From Neisseriaceae bacterium (GTDB lineage: Bacteria; Pseudomonadota; Gammaproteobacteria; Burkholderiales; Neisseriaceae), in assembly GCA_017934045.1 (NCBI GenBank), contig JAGBKK010000025.1, positions 1 through 64,000 of the forward strand: 64,000 nucleotides of DNA, in the 5' to 3' direction. How positions within the stretch are numbered: the first letter of the stretch is position 1; each line of letters opens with the position of its first letter. This document shows, piece after piece, positions 37,802 to 48,787 of the stretch. Made by a program: the position numbers and the translations under genes. The notes beneath the pieces are model-generated. The model was not told where the DNA came from and searched no databases. It worked only from the letters and a program-made list of their open reading frames with translations.

Positions 37802-39076
37802 TTACTTGCTTGCTTTTTCCAACGCCTGTGTAATATCGGCGATGATGTCGTCAATGTGTTCCAAGCCAATCGACAGACGCACCATATCAGGCGACACGCC
37901 TGCGGTGGCGAGTTCTTCATCGTTTAACTGGCGGTGCGTGGTGCTGGCTGAATGCGTTGCCAGAGAGCGAGCGTCTCCAATATTCACCAAACGATACAGC
38001 ATTTGCAAGGAATCCAAGAATTTCGCACCTGCGGTTCTGCCGCCTTTAATGCCGAAACTCATCACGCCTGATGCCATTCCTGAATAATCTCGGTCAATCA
38101 AGGCTTTGTATTTGCTTTCAGGCAGCCCTGGATAATTGACCCACGATACTTCGGGGCGTTTTTTCAAAAATTCTGCCACTGCCAGAGTGTTGCTGCTGTG
38201 GCGTTCCATACGCAACGCCAAAGTTTCCAAGCCAATCAAGGTAAGCATGACATTGAACGGACTGGGTGCCGCTCCTGTGTTGCGTAACGGCACAACCCTT
38301 GCCCGTGCTATATACGCCGCATTGCCGAAGTCTTTACTATACACAACACCGTGACAGGCTGGGTCTGGCGTGGTGAGTGCTTCAAAGCGGCGGCTTTGCG
38401 TCCAGTCGAATTTACCACTGTCGATAATCGCTCCGCCCAAAGCATTGCCGTGTCCGTTGATAAATTTGGTGGTGGCTTCCACCACAATATCCGCCCCCAA
38501 TTCAATCGGACGACACAAAACAGGGCTGGCAACGGTGTTATCCACAATCAACGGCAACCCTTGTGCGTGGGCGATTTGGGCGATTTTGGGAATGTCTGCC
38601 ACAATCACCGCAGGATTGCTAATGCTTTCGATAAACACTAACTTGGTGTTTTCATCAACCAATTCGGCGATTTTTTCAGGGTGATCGACATCAAAAAAGC
38701 GTGTTTCAATGCCTTGATTTTTCATATTGTGGGCGAATAAATTGTAAGTGCCACCATACAAAGCGGAAGACGCAATAATGTTGTCGCCTGCTTTGGCAAT
38801 GGTTTGAATGGCATACAACACCGCCGACATTCCGCTGGAAGTGCAAAGCCCTGCAATACCGCCTTCCATCGCTGCCAAGCGTTTTTCCAACACATCGGCG
38901 GTGGGGTTCATAATGCGTGTGTAAATATTGCCTGGCACTTTCAAATCAAACAAATCCGCACCGTGCTGGGCGTTGTCGAATGTGTAACTAACGGTTTGAT
39001 AAAGCGGTACAGTTGCCGAATGCGTGGTCGGTTCAGGCGTGTAACCTGCGTGAATGGATTGGGTTTCGATTTTCAT
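37802..39076 (-). CDS. metY: O-acetylhomoserine sulfhydrylase
   Basis: The 424-aa Cys/Met-metabolism PLP enzyme has the internal lysine in ATTKFINGHGNALGG and the family signature start METQSIHAGY-like (KIETQSIHAGYTPEPTTHS). The insert around DWTQSRRFEALTTPDPACHGVVY is typical of the O-acetylhomoserine sulfhydrylase group, which makes homocysteine directly from sulfide; a methionine gamma-lyase or cystathionine gamma-synthase role is less likely. ATG at 39076 is preferred; the preceding codon is GTG. With cysK in the same window it points to sulfide assimilation, but the genes are not linked. Confidence 0.88.
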   Translation of the reverse strand: MKIETQSIHAGYTPEPTTHSATVPLYQTVSYTFDNAQHGADLFDLKVPGNIYTRIMNPTADVLEKRLAAMEGGIAGLCTSSGMSAVLYAIQTIAKAGDNIIASSALYGGTYNLFAHNMKNQGIETRFFDVDHPEKIAELVDENTKLVFIESISNPAVIVADIPKIAQIAHAQGLPLIVDNTVASPVLCRPIELGADIVVEATTKFINGHGNALGGAIIDSGKFDWTQSRRFEALTTPDPACHGVVYSKDFGNAAYIARARVVPLRNTGAAPSPFNVMLTLIGLETLALRMERHSSNTLAVAEFLKKRPEVSWVNYPGLPESKYKALIDRDYSGMASGVMSFGIKGGRTAGAKFLDSLQMLYRLVNIGDARSLATHSASTTHRQLNDEELATAGVSPDMVRLSIGLEHIDDIIADITQALEKASK

Positions 39077-39279
39077 CACAAAATGTCCTGATTTATTTCT
39101 TCATAAAAAGGAACTATTGTATTACGATTTTGATGTTTTAGGCTGCCTGAAATCTATTTAATTTACCATAAGTTAGCATTTGTTAATATTCTTAATGATA
39201 ATAAATAATATAAATTGCTAATATTATGTTTAATTTGCTATATTTCGCACTGTCGTTTTAAGAATGGAGTTTTAAAAAA

Positions 39280-40287
39280 ATGGCAAACAAAATCTTTTTG
39301 CAAGATGCGGGTATGCAATATCTGATTGCATTGCAAGAGTGGCGTGCTGAACACAGCGATGGCTGGTCGGCATTTTTTTCACAAGCAACCAGTTACACGG
39401 GTATGCAAACCATTCTGTTGATTATGGCGTGCATTTATTGGGCAGTCGATAAACGCATGGGGCAACAACTGTTAATGGGTTGGAATACAGGGCGATTGGC
39501 GTTGGGCTTTTTCAAAATTTGGGCGTGTATTTACCGTCCGTGGATTTTGGACGCACGCATTGAACCTGACCCCAAAATCAAAGCAGGGGCAACAGGTTAT
39601 TCATTCCCCAGTGGGCATAGTATGTCGGCGGCGGCGTGCTTTGGCGGTATTGCCATGCAAAAGGAAACTTCTCGCCGTTTCGCCATACTGTTGGTGTTGA
39701 TTGTGCTGATTGTGGCATTTAGCCGCAACTTCTTATCCGTGCATACGCCACAAGATGTGGTAGTCGGTATGGCATTAGGCTTTGGTGCAGCATGGTTTGG
39801 CATTTGGTTGTTCAATAAAATTGAAGCGTCTGACGGTCCTTTGGATATTATTGTTGCCGCTGTGGCTGTGGTTTTGGCGTTGTTAGTGGCTTGGTTTGCT
39901 GCAACCAAACAATATCCTGTGGATTATGACGAATCAGGCAAAATCTTGGTTGAAGGTCAAAAAATGGCAACCGACACTTACAAAGCCGTAGGTTGGACAA
40001 TCGGTTTCTTTATTTCTTTTGTCATTGAACGCCGTTTTGTGAAATTCACCACCGCAGGCACCACAATGGAACGCTTGGAACGCTTGGTATTCTGCTTGTT
40101 TTTGTATTACATTTATTACAAAATCATCTATCCGATTTTCCGTGGTGCGTTCGACAACAAAGGTTTAGGTGCGGCTGTGGTTTGCTTTGTGGAAATGGTG
40201 TATATCGTATTGTTAGCACCCATTGTGATTAAATTTTTACAACGCAAAAGCGAAGTGGCACAAGCGGCATTAGCCGAAGGCAAATAA
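39280..40287 (+). CDS. PAP2-family membrane phosphatase
   Basis: The 335-aa integral membrane protein has about eight hydrophobic segments and the acid-phosphatase motifs SFPSGHSMSAA and SRNFLSVHTPQDVVVG; the first motif, KxxxxxxRP, is represented by KIWACIYRP. It probably hydrolyses undecaprenyl pyrophosphate or phosphatidate-type lipids. AATGGAG lies upstream of the ATG. The 200 bp before it are very AT-rich and include an uptake sequence. Confidence 0.87.
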   Translation: MANKIFLQDAGMQYLIALQEWRAEHSDGWSAFFSQATSYTGMQTILLIMACIYWAVDKRMGQQLLMGWNTGRLALGFFKIWACIYRPWILDARIEPDPKIKAGATGYSFPSGHSMSAAACFGGIAMQKETSRRFAILLVLIVLIVAFSRNFLSVHTPQDVVVGMALGFGAAWFGIWLFNKIEASDGPLDIIVAAVAVVLALLVAWFAATKQYPVDYDESGKILVEGQKMATDTYKAVGWTIGFFISFVIERRFVKFTTAGTTMERLERLVFCLFLYYIYYKIIYPIFRGAFDNKGLGAAVVCFVEMVYIVLLAPIVIKFLQRKSEVAQAALAEGK

Positions 40288-40302
40288 TCATTTGTTTTGA
40301 TG

Positions 40303-40338
40303 AAAAAATCTCTCCACAAATTGTGGGGAGATTTTTTT
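40303..40338 (+). terminator. Terminator of PAP2 gene
   Basis: AAAAAATCTCTCCACAA pairs with TTGTGGGGAGATTTTTT and is followed by more T, 16 bp after the stop codon. Confidence 0.88.
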
Positions 40339-40358
40339 TCAGGCTGCCTGAAACATAA

Positions 40359-40389
40359 AAAACCCTTTCAGGCAGCCTGAAAGGGTTTT
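40359..40389 (-). terminator. dnaK terminator built on an uptake sequence
   Basis: AAAACCCTTTCAGGC and GCCTGAAAGGGTTTT are perfect inverted repeats around a single A. The uptake sequence has been extended by flanking bases into a full intrinsic terminator, 21 bp after the dnaK stop. Confidence 0.85.
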
Positions 40390-40409
40390 AAATCGACTAT
40401 TACAGATGA

Positions 40410-42332
40410 TTATTTCTTATCGTCTTTCACTTCTTCAAAGTCTGCATCGACCACATCGTCATCTTTTTTCGCTCCGCCGTCAGACGCACCTGCATTGGCT
40501 TGACCTTCGGCTTGTGCTTGGGCGTACATCATTTCGCCTAATTTTTGGCTGGCGGTGGCTAACGCTTCGGATTTTGCGTCAATCGCGGCTTTGTCATCGC
40601 CTTTAACGGCTTCTTCGGCGGCTTTCAAAGCGTCTTCGATTTTGGCTTTTTCGTCCGCAGGCAATTTGTCGCCGTAATCGGTAAGCGATTTTTTCACCGA
40701 GTGAATCAGGGCTTCGGCTTGGTTGCGGCTTTGCACCAACTCGGTTAATTTGCGATCTTCTTCGGCGTTGGCTTCTGCGTCTTTCACCATGCGTTCGATT
40801 TCTTCTTCACTCAAACCGCTGGACGCTTGAATGGTAATATTGGCTTCTTTGCCTGTGCCTTTGTCTTTGGCGGATACATGCAAAATGCCGTTGGCGTCAA
40901 TGTCGAAAGTTACTTCAATTTGTGGCACGCCACGCGGTGCTGGTGGAATGTCGGTGAGATTGAATTGTCCTAACGATTTATTCGCAGACGCACGGTCGCG
41001 TTCGCCTTGCAACACATGAATGGTAACCGTGGTTTGGTTGTTTTCCGCAGTCGAAAACACTTGCGAGTGCTTGGTGGGAATGGTGGTGTTTTTGTTGATG
41101 AGTTTGGTCATCACACCGCCCATAGTTTCAATGCCTAACGACAATGGGGTTACATCAAGCAAGAGAACATCGGTTCTATCGCCTGATAATACCGCTCCCT
41201 GAATAGCCGCACCCACAGCAACCGCTTCGTCTGGATTCACATCTTTACGCGGTTCTTTGCCGAAAAAGGCTTTCACGGCTTCTTGCACTTTGGGCATACG
41301 GGTTTGACCGCCGACCAAAATCACATCGTTAATGTCATTCACCGACAAACCTGCGTCTTTTAAAGCAATTTTGCACGGTTCAATCGAGCGGGCAACCAAG
41401 TCTTCCACCAAACTTTCAAATTTGGCACGGGTGATTTTCATTGCCAAGTGTTTAGGACCTGTTGCGTCCATCGTGATATAAGGCAAGTTGATTTCGGTTT
41501 GCGAGCCCGAAGATAATTCGATTTTGGCTTTTTCAGCGGCTTCTTTTAAGCGTTGCAAAGCCATTACATCAGTTTTCAAATCAATGCCTTGTTCTTTTTT
41601 GAACTCGTCAATAATATAGTCAATCAAGCGTTGGTCGAAGTCTTCACCGCCCAAGAATGTATCGCCGTTGGTGGCTAATACTTCAAATTGTTTGTCGCCA
41701 TCAACATCGGCAATTTCGATAATCGAAATATCAAAAGTACCGCCGCCCAAGTCATACACCGCAATTTTGCGGTCGCCTTTTTCACCTTTGTCCATACCGA
41801 ACGCTAATGCGGCGGCTGTCGGTTCGTTGATAATGCGTTTAACTTCCAAACCTGCAATGCGACCTGCGTCTTTGGTGGCTTGGCGTTGGCTGTCGTTAAA
41901 GTAGGCAGGAACGGTAATCACCGCTTCGGTTACAGGCTCGCCCAAGTAATCTTCGGCGGCTTTTTTCATTTTGCGTAAAATTTCGGCGGATACTTGTGGC
42001 GGCGACAATTCTTTGCCTTGTGCTTTCACCCAAGCATCGCCATTGCCTGCTTTGATGATTTCAAACGGCATGGTTTCAATGTCTCGTTGCACTTCCGCGT
42101 CTTCAAAGCGTCTGCCGATTAAGCGTTTCACCGCATACACCGTGTTTTTCGCATTCGTAACTGCTTGGCGTTTGGCAGGCGCACCCACCAAAATTTCGTT
42201 ATCTGTATAAGCAATAATAGACGGCGTGGTTCTTGCACCTTCGGCGTTTTCAATCACCTTGGTGTTACCGCCTTCGGAAATAGATACACAAGAATTGGTT
42301 GTACCTAAATCAATACCAATGACTTTTGCCAT
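40410..42332 (-). CDS. dnaK: Hsp70 chaperone DnaK
   Basis: The 640-aa chaperone starts [17 protein letters not shown] and shows the Hsp70 signatures [12 protein letters not shown] and [13 protein letters not shown], the linker [15 protein letters not shown] and a Gly/Asp-rich tail ending [20 protein letters not shown] lies 9 bases before the ATG. A sigma-32-type promoter is visible upstream. dnaJ and grpE are not adjacent. Confidence 0.98.
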   Translation of the reverse strand: MAKVIGIDLGTTNSCVSISEGGNTKVIENAEGARTTPSIIAYTDNEILVGAPAKRQAVTNAKNTVYAVKRLIGRRFEDAEVQRDIETMPFEIIKAGNGDAWVKAQGKELSPPQVSAEILRKMKKAAEDYLGEPVTEAVITVPAYFNDSQRQATKDAGRIAGLEVKRIINEPTAAALAFGMDKGEKGDRKIAVYDLGGGTFDISIIEIADVDGDKQFEVLATNGDTFLGGEDFDQRLIDYIIDEFKKEQGIDLKTDVMALQRLKEAAEKAKIELSSGSQTEINLPYITMDATGPKHLAMKITRAKFESLVEDLVARSIEPCKIALKDAGLSVNDINDVILVGGQTRMPKVQEAVKAFFGKEPRKDVNPDEAVAVGAAIQGAVLSGDRTDVLLLDVTPLSLGIETMGGVMTKLINKNTTIPTKHSQVFSTAENNQTTVTIHVLQGERDRASANKSLGQFNLTDIPPAPRGVPQIEVTFDIDANGILHVSAKDKGTGKEANITIQASSGLSEEEIERMVKDAEANAEEDRKLTELVQSRNQAEALIHSVKKSLTDYGDKLPADEKAKIEDALKAAEEAVKGDDKAAIDAKSEALATASQKLGEMMYAQAQAEGQANAGASDGGAKKDDDVVDADFEEVKDDKK

Positions 42333-42377
42333 AATGTTTGCTCCTTAAAAATTCAATGCAATTTCAATTGAAAAGCA

Positions 42378-42405
42378 AGATAGGGGGTGTTTGGCGTTTT
42401 TCAAG
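42378..42405 (-). promoter_or_regulatory. Sigma-32-type heat-shock promoter of dnaK
   Basis: On the minus strand CTTGAAA (42405-42399) and CCCCTATCT (42386-42378) match the sigma-32 -35 and -10 patterns, with 13 bases between CTTGAA and CCCCTATCT. The predicted start lies about 40 bases before the dnaK ATG. Confidence 0.8.
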
Positions 42406-42450
42406 TGTGGGGGCGGAAAAAAATATTTTACGCTTGGGAATTGGCAATAT

Positions 42451-42557
42451 TATAGTTGTTAAACTTCAAAACAATAACAGGCGGCTTTACCTACGACAGT
42501 ATAAATAATATGGCAAGGCGTGCTAACGCATTAGTGTTTTGAAGTTTAGCGACTATA
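42451..42557. mobile_element. Correia-like MITE, copy 3
   Basis: The core 42453-42555 (103 bp) runs from TAGTTGTTAAACTTCAAAAC to GTTTTGAAGTTTAGCGACTA, flanked by TA. The interior reads GACAGTATAAATAATATGGC. It ends one base after the nth stop codon. Its interior sequence ACAATAACAGG is the unoccupied form of the site used by copy 5. Confidence 0.88.
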
Positions 42558-42558
42558 T

Positions 42559-43191
42559 TCAGTTTGCTTGCTGATGAAAAGCACATAATTCTTGCACAAC
42601 ACATTGATGACACAAGGGTTTTCGTGCTTTACAAGTGTATCTGCCGTGCAAAATCAACAAATGATGAGCGTCTTTTAAATATTTTTTAGGCGTGTTTTTC
42701 AGTAAGCCTTGTTCTACTGCCAACACCGTTTTACCAACCGCCAAACCCGTGCGATTGGCAACACGAAAAATATGCGTATCCACCGCAATGGTAGGTTCGC
42801 CAAAAGCGGTATTCAGCACCACATTAGCGGTTTTGCGTCCCACGCCTGCAAGGCTTTCTAAATCAGCACGATTATTTGGCACTTGACCATTAAATTTTTC
42901 TACCAATGTTTGGCAACACGCCGCAATATGCCGTGCCTTGTTGCGATACAGTCCAATCGATTGAATATACGGAATAATGCCATTTTCGCCCAACGCCGCC
43001 ATTTTGTCAGGATTAGGGGCAGCCTGAAAAAGAGCAGGCGTTACTTTATTGACAGAAACATCAGTCGCTTGTGCCGATAAAATCACCGCAATCAATAATT
43101 CAAATTCATTGCGATAATGTAATTCCGTGGTCGGATTTTTAATGTGTTGCGATAAAATATGAAAAAATTGCTTTCTTTGATTTGCATTCAT
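42559..43191 (-). CDS. nth: Endonuclease III
   Basis: The 210-aa base-excision repair glycosylase removes oxidised pyrimidines. It has the helix-hairpin-helix LESLAGVGRKTANVVL with the catalytic lysine, the catalytic aspartate in VDTHIFRVANR and the iron-sulfur cluster cysteines in the pattern C-x6-C-x2-C-x5-C near the C-terminus. The ATG at 43191 gives the normal start MNANQRKQ; the open frame extends 51 bases upstream through an uptake sequence (NLSGSLK). A DUS-free FQAA occurs inside (ALFQAAPNP). Confidence 0.95.
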   Translation of the reverse strand: MNANQRKQFFHILSQHIKNPTTELHYRNEFELLIAVILSAQATDVSVNKVTPALFQAAPNPDKMAALGENGIIPYIQSIGLYRNKARHIAACCQTLVEKFNGQVPNNRADLESLAGVGRKTANVVLNTAFGEPTIAVDTHIFRVANRTGLAVGKTVLAVEQGLLKNTPKKYLKDAHHLLILHGRYTCKARKPLCHQCVVQELCAFHQQAN

Positions 43192-43210
43192 TTTCAGGCT
43201 GCCTGAAAGA

Positions 43211-44059
43211 TTAAAAATTATCTTCTTCTGCTTTGTTTTCAAATGGTAACTCTTTAATGCCTAATTCTTTGGCGGTTTTTGGGCTAATGGCGGTTACGCC
43301 CCGTTGTTCTAATGATTGTCGTGCGTCTTTGGCGACTTCTGCCCCTGAAATGGCGATTTTGGCACTTTGTTGTAAATTTTTTGGCATCATTTTTTGCGAC
43401 AATTCTGTGGCAGACGCTTCGGCTAACATATTGAGAATTAACTCAATATTCGTCATATTATCACGCAAGTTTTCTTTTTTTAACCCTTTGAATTGTTTAT
43501 ATTCTTTTGATGACATATCCGCCCAAGAGCGATACATTAAATCAGTCAGTTGTGCATATTCCTTACCTTTTTTCACACCTGATTTATCCCATTCATCGGT
43601 TAAATTTTTACGCACTTCAATCGATTTAATGCGTTGGTTTATCCAATTTTCGCTATAACCCAAATGACGATAATTTTGTACGGCTCGATCAATCGACAGT
43701 TCGGGGTCTATGCTTTCGTCCAAAAATTGACTGCCCACTTGGGCAAGCCACAGTTTAAACGGTTCGGCTTTTTTGCTGGGGATAGACTGCACAAGTCGCA
43801 AAAGTTGTTGAATATCAGCCACATCGGTCAAACGCATTTTGCCATCTGCGGCAGGCAGTTTCAAAGCGTGACAATTTGTCACGCTTTCATTACCTTCGGC
43901 TTTTAAGCGTTGTTTGAGTTTTCGCCAATAAGCAGGTGCGTCAAGACTTTCCGTCAATGCGGCAATAATATCCACAATGGCAAAATACCATTTTTCTTGT
44001 TCGCTATCCCAAATAGAGCGAATTTGTTGGTTTTCAAAAAGTTGTATTGTATTTTGCAT
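43211..44059 (-). CDS. BRO-N domain protein, DinD-like
   Basis: The 282-aa protein starts with a BRO-N fold (IRSIWDSEQEKWYFAIVDIIAALTES and LRLTDV-like MRLTDVADIQQLLRLVQ) and has a C-terminal region resembling DNA-damage-inducible protein D (LTDEWDKSGVKKGKEYAQLTDLMYRSW). DinD inhibits RecA activities in E. coli; BRO-N domains are common in phage. It lies 19 bp before nth, separated by an uptake sequence. No LexA-type operator was recognised upstream. Confidence 0.8.
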   Translation of the reverse strand: MQNTIQLFENQQIRSIWDSEQEKWYFAIVDIIAALTESLDAPAYWRKLKQRLKAEGNESVTNCHALKLPAADGKMRLTDVADIQQLLRLVQSIPSKKAEPFKLWLAQVGSQFLDESIDPELSIDRAVQNYRHLGYSENWINQRIKSIEVRKNLTDEWDKSGVKKGKEYAQLTDLMYRSWADMSSKEYKQFKGLKKENLRDNMTNIELILNMLAEASATELSQKMMPKNLQQSAKIAISGAEVAKDARQSLEQRGVTAISPKTAKELGIKELPFENKAEEDNF

Positions 44060-44077
44060 AATTCAGGCTGCCTGAAA

Positions 44078-44644
44078 TTATTTTTTTGATAAACAATCTG
44101 TTTTATTTTTATAATCTAATTTATTTGTAATGTATATATATTTTACAAATAAATTTTGTTTATATTTTACTTGAAGACAACTGTCTTCTGAATAATTTTC
44201 TGTTTTAAAAGAAAACATTTCGTTTTTGCCATTATCAAATATAAAATAATGATAATAAGTTGGTGTCCAACTTTTATAGTGTCTTTCTTTTTTTACATAA
44301 TCGACATAAACTTGATGTATTTCAGCAGGTTGGAATATTGTTATTATTGCCCCAAAAATATTACATAGCCACCAAACATTGATAAAATAAAACATTGAAA
44401 AAAATAATATACCGACAACTTTTCTAAAAAAACTAAACTCTTTCCATGAAATAAATATATTAACGGCTAAATAGAGCATCAATAACAATGTAATGGTAAT
44501 ATGAATAATAAAATTGTCGTGATTGGTTTTAAATCCCCATAAAGAATAATTAATCAATCCAATCGGAAAGACTCCGATTAACATAAATCGGGTGAATTTA
44601 TGAAAAAATGGGTCTTTTTCTACAATAACAACTTCTTCTTCCAT
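44078..44644 (-). CDS. Unknown membrane protein
   Basis: The 188-aa protein has an acidic N-terminus (MEEEVVIVEKD), three hydrophobic segments (about residues 19-36, 47-66, 76-102) and a soluble, aromatic- and lysine-rich C-terminal part (about 110-188). Codons are strongly AT-rich compared with the neighbours, which fits recent transfer. I recognise no family. It is followed by the BRO-N gene, 18 bp away. Confidence 0.65.
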   Translation of the reverse strand: MEEEVVIVEKDPFFHKFTRFMLIGVFPIGLINYSLWGFKTNHDNFIIHITITLLLMLYLAVNIFISWKEFSFFRKVVGILFFSMFYFINVWWLCNIFGAIITIFQPAEIHQVYVDYVKKERHYKSWTPTYYHYFIFDNGKNEMFSFKTENYSEDSCLQVKYKQNLFVKYIYITNKLDYKNKTDCLSKK

Positions 44645-44811
44645 TTTTATTTTCCATATCTTTCAGGCTGCCTGAAAATTTATAAAAAATCTGTTTTCCG
44701 TAGTTAGGGGATTACCACGCATTAACTTTGTTAATGCTCGTAATGACCGTATTTTTTTCAGGCTGCCTGAATGATTTTTTCGTTTGGTGGGTTGGAAACC
44801 CACCCTACGCC
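44645..44811. repeat. Intergenic repeats
   Basis: The gap has two uptake sequences (44663-44679 and 44757-44773), one GGGATTACCACG..CGTAATGACC repeat (44708-44745) and a hairpin GGTGGGTTGGAAACCCACC (44786-44804) that ends at the stop of the next gene. Confidence 0.7.
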
Positions 44812-47800
44812 TTACAACAACACTTTCTCCACGCCGCCGTTTTGTAGTTTGTCTAAATATTCGGCGTGCCAGTTTTCGCCTAATAATAGGCGTGCGGTTT
44901 CGACTACGAGAAATTCGCTTTCAACGCCTGTATCCAAGCGGTAGCGGTTTAAGCCTTGTAGGCACGCTGGGCAGGTGGTGAGTATTTTGACATTATCGCG
45001 GTTTTCAAGACTTGCCAAATTTTTGTTGATTTCTTCCTGTTTGCGGAATTTCACTTGGGTGGCAATGTCGGGGCGATTAACCGCAAATGTGCCGCTTTCG
45101 CCGCAGCAACGGTCGGATAAAATCACGCCGTCTCCCATTAAACCTTTGACGACATTCATCGGAGCGGTGGTTTTAATCGGGCTGTGGCAAGGGTCGTGAT
45201 ACAAATACGGCTTACCCTGTGCGTTTTCAGGCAGCCTGATTTCTTTTTCTAATAAATATTCGTGAATGTCGATAATGCGACAATCAGGGAATATTTTTTC
45301 AAAATGGTATTCTAATAATTGGTCGTAGCAGGTGCCGCAACTGACGACTACGGTTTTTATGTCTAAATAATTCAATGTGTTAGCCACTCGGTGAAACAGC
45401 ACTCGATTGGCAGTAACTAATGCATCGCCTTTGTCTTTGCGTCCTGTGGCGGTTTGTGGGTAGCCACAGCACACATAGCCTGGTGGTAAAACGGTTTGCA
45501 CACCTGCTTGCCACAGCATTGCCAAAACTGCCATTGAAATTTGGCTGAATAAGCGTTCGGAGCCGCAACCTGGAAAATAGAACACGGCTTCGGTGTCGTC
45601 TGGCAGTTGTGGGTTGCGGATAATCGGCACAAATTTACGGTCTTCAATGTCTAATAATTGCCGTGCGGTTTTGCTGGGCACGCCGCTGGGTAAGGGGCGA
45701 TTGACAAAATGCACCACTTGTTCAACCACATTCGGTCTGCCGATGGTGGCTCGGGGCTGTTCTTTTCCTGCTTTCAGGCTGCCTGAAAGCATTTTACTTG
45801 CCATTTTATGAGCAAAATTCTGCCCACGAAATCCGCCTTTTATCACGCCCAAACGCAGGGCTTTGACCATTTTGGGGTCGGTGGCATTCAAAAACGCCAT
45901 ACCCATAGAAACAGGGATATTCAGGTGTTTTTGTCCGATATTATTCAAGAAGTTGCGAATATTGGTGGTTACATCGCCAAAGTCGATTTTGACTGGACAT
46001 TTGGTAACGCATTTATGGCAACCTGTGCAGTGGTCGGATAAATCATCTAACTCTTTGAAATGTCGATAAGAAATGCCTCGCCGTGTTTGTTCTTCGTATA
46101 AAAACGCTTCGGTTAAAAGCCCAACGCCCAAGATTTTATTGCGTGGGCTATACAATAAATTGGCTCGTGGCACATGGGTGCTGCACACAGGTTTGCATTT
46201 GCCGCAACGCAAGCAGTCTTTGACCATTCTGGAAATTTCGCCTAATTGCGATTTTTCCAAAATTAAGGATTCTGCCCCTAAAAGTTCAAATGACGGCGTG
46301 TAAGCGTTGTCTAAATTCGCCCCCCTTTGCAATTTGCCACGATTGAATAAGTCGTTGGGATCAACGGTTTTTTTGTATTCCCAAAAAGGTTGCATTTCTT
46401 CATCGGTGAGAAAGTCGATTTTGGTAATGCCAATGCCGTGTTCGCCTGAAATCACGCCGTTTAAAGAACGAGCGAGTGCCATAATGCGATCGACTGAACG
46501 ATAGGCGGTTTGCAACATTTCGTAATCGTCTGAATTAACAGGAATATTGGTATGCACATTGCCGTCTCCTGCGTGCATATGCAATGCCACAAACACACGA
46601 GAACGCACCACCGCTTTATGAATATCGCCCAACGCTTTGCGGATTTGTTCATCGCCTGCACCGCTTAAAATTTCATACAAAGGCTGCATAATGTCGCGTT
46701 TGACCGACACACGCAGATGAAAATCACGCATTGCCTCAAACAAACTGCCTTTGCGGTTAATGGCTTTTTCGTCTTCCAAAACGGTGTCGGGATAATGCTT
46801 GATATAATCGCCCACAGGTGCGTTCAAATTGTGCAATAACACAATCCAGCGTTCTTTGACTTTTTCCACCAAATCCAAAGCAAATTTTGCTCGGTTGCCT
46901 AATAATTCCGAAGACGGCAAGTCGCTGCCCATTTTATCAATCGGCAAACGGCTGCCTGAAAGATAAGCAATCAGGGCATCACACAAGGCTAATTTATTTT
47001 GCACGGAAAGTTCAATGTTTATGCGTTCAATGCCGTCCGAATATTCGCCCAAGCGTTCGAGTGGAATCACCACATCTTCATTCACTTTAAAAGCGTTGGT
47101 GTGCTTGGCGATTGCCGCTGTTCTTGACCGATCTAACCAGAATAATTTGCGTTGCTCCGCGGTTTTGGCGATAAAACCTTCGCCGCTTCTTGCTTTGGCA
47201 AGTTCGACAATATGTAGGGCGGCTTTATCGACTTCATTTTCATCGTCCGAAACAATATCGGCGAGCAAAATCATTTTCGGTCGCCCACGCCCTGCGGCTT
47301 TGGCAGCGTAGCCCACAGCACGCACATAACGCCAGTCCAAGTGTTCCAAACCAGCCAACCGCACGGTTTGGTGTTGCAACATATAATCACGCACTTCCAC
47401 AATGGACGGCGTGGCGTTGGCAACCGTGCCATAAAATTCCATACACACGGTGCGAATGTATTTGGGCATACGGTGCAGCACAAACGCCGCCGAAGTAATA
47501 ATGCCGTCCGTGCCTTCTTTCTGCACACCAGGCACGCCTGCTAAAAATTTATCGGTTACATCTTTGCCCAAGCCCACTTTGCGAAATTTCGAGCCTGCAA
47601 TTTCCAAGCGTTCTGTGCTGACAATGTCTTTGCCGTTGTCGTCAAGCGTATGCACATCAAACACGGCGGTTTCTTCATCATGAATTTTGCCGAAATTGTG
47701 TTTGACGCGTTCAATCAACTTCCACTTACCGTCAGGCGACACCATTTTCCAGTAAGCGAGATTATCGAGTGTCGTGCCCCACAAAACCGCCTTTTTACCG

Positions 47801-48648
47801 CCTGCGTTCATGGCAATATTGCCGCCGACACAAGACGAATCCGCCGAAGTCGGATCACCCGCAAACACAAGCCCAGCCTTATCTGCCGCTTCTTCCACAC
47901 GACGCGTTACCGCACCCACGCCACAACGCACCAACGGATATTCGCCGTCTAATTCAGGGAGAGCAAAAGACTCAATCGGCAAAATATAATCTAATTTTTC
48001 GGTGTTAATCACCGCACAGCGATTATGCAAAACAATCGCCCCGCCTGTATAACCCGTGCCGCCGCCACGCGGTAAAATCGACATATCTAATTCCGCCAAA
48101 GCACGCACTAACGGAGCAATTTCATCTTCCGTATCAGGTGTCAGCACCACAAACGGATATTCCACACGCCAGTCGGTTGCGTCCGTAACATGCGACACAC
48201 GAGAAAGCCCGTCAAAACAAATATTGTCTTTATGCGTGATTTTGGATAATTTTTGCGTAATTTTCTCACGCAAGTCTTTGATTTGATTAAATTCTGCGTC
48301 AAAATCATTCACTGCGTTTTGGGCTTTTTCAACCAACGCCAACACATCATCACGATTATCACGCCGCTTTTTAATTTCCGAAAGACGGTGATTCATCTCA
48401 CGCACCAAAGCGGCACGGCGTTTGGTGTGTTCCAACAAATCGTCCTGCAAATAAGGATTACGCCGCACCGCCCAAATATCGCCCAACACTTCAAACAACA
48501 TTCGAGCAGACCGCCCCGTACGGCGAACTTCTCGCAAACCATCAAGCGTCTGCCAAGCGTCTTCGCCCAAAAGACGAATGACAATCTCACGGTCAGAATA
48601 AGAAGTAAAGTTGTAAGGAATTTCTCGAATGCGGTTTTGCGTTTCCAT
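44812..48648 (-). CDS. Giant FAD- and Fe-S-binding dehydrogenase (DUF3683 type)
   Basis: The 1278-aa protein combines an N-terminal DUF3683 region (starts [19 protein letters not shown]), a PCMH-type FAD domain ([15 protein letters not shown]), the FAD oxidase C-terminal domain ([19 protein letters not shown]), two 4Fe-4S motifs ([22 protein letters not shown]) and two CCG domains ([32 protein letters not shown]). It resembles D-2-hydroxy-acid dehydrogenases that pass electrons to quinones (GlcDF/YdiJ-like); substrate unknown. SGSLKAG is an uptake-sequence peptide in the linker between the 4Fe-4S and CCG parts. Confidence 0.9.
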   Translation of the reverse strand: METQNRIREIPYNFTSYSDREIVIRLLGEDAWQTLDGLREVRRTGRSARMLFEVLGDIWAVRRNPYLQDDLLEHTKRRAALVREMNHRLSEIKKRRDNRDDVLALVEKAQNAVNDFDAEFNQIKDLREKITQKLSKITHKDNICFDGLSRVSHVTDATDWRVEYPFVVLTPDTEDEIAPLVRALAELDMSILPRGGGTGYTGGAIVLHNRCAVINTEKLDYILPIESFALPELDGEYPLVRCGVGAVTRRVEEAADKAGLVFAGDPTSADSSCVGGNIAMNAGGKKAVLWGTTLDNLAYWKMVSPDGKWKLIERVKHNFGKIHDEETAVFDVHTLDDNGKDIVSTERLEIAGSKFRKVGLGKDVTDKFLAGVPGVQKEGTDGIITSAAFVLHRMPKYIRTVCMEFYGTVANATPSIVEVRDYMLQHQTVRLAGLEHLDWRYVRAVGYAAKAAGRGRPKMILLADIVSDDENEVDKAALHIVELAKARSGEGFIAKTAEQRKLFWLDRSRTAAIAKHTNAFKVNEDVVIPLERLGEYSDGIERINIELSVQNKLALCDALIAYLSGSRLPIDKMGSDLPSSELLGNRAKFALDLVEKVKERWIVLLHNLNAPVGDYIKHYPDTVLEDEKAINRKGSLFEAMRDFHLRVSVKRDIMQPLYEILSGAGDEQIRKALGDIHKAVVRSRVFVALHMHAGDGNVHTNIPVNSDDYEMLQTAYRSVDRIMALARSLNGVISGEHGIGITKIDFLTDEEMQPFWEYKKTVDPNDLFNRGKLQRGANLDNAYTPSFELLGAESLILEKSQLGEISRMVKDCLRCGKCKPVCSTHVPRANLLYSPRNKILGVGLLTEAFLYEEQTRRGISYRHFKELDDLSDHCTGCHKCVTKCPVKIDFGDVTTNIRNFLNNIGQKHLNIPVSMGMAFLNATDPKMVKALRLGVIKGGFRGQNFAHKMASKMLSGSLKAGKEQPRATIGRPNVVEQVVHFVNRPLPSGVPSKTARQLLDIEDRKFVPIIRNPQLPDDTEAVFYFPGCGSERLFSQISMAVLAMLWQAGVQTVLPPGYVCCGYPQTATGRKDKGDALVTANRVLFHRVANTLNYLDIKTVVVSCGTCYDQLLEYHFEKIFPDCRIIDIHEYLLEKEIRLPENAQGKPYLYHDPCHSPIKTTAPMNVVKGLMGDGVILSDRCCGESGTFAVNRPDIATQVKFRKQEEINKNLASLENRDNVKILTTCPACLQGLNRYRLDTGVESEFLVVETARLLLGENWHAEYLDKLQNGGVEKVLL

Positions 48649-48787
48649 AGTGGCGTGCTTTTTGTGTGTTTTAAAAACGGTAATTTTAATATAAAAGCAA
48701 GCGTTAATAAATAAATATCAGCCTTTCAGGCAGCCTGAAATAATGAATTTTTTATATGGAAGATGAGATTTTTTAATATTTTGGCTA

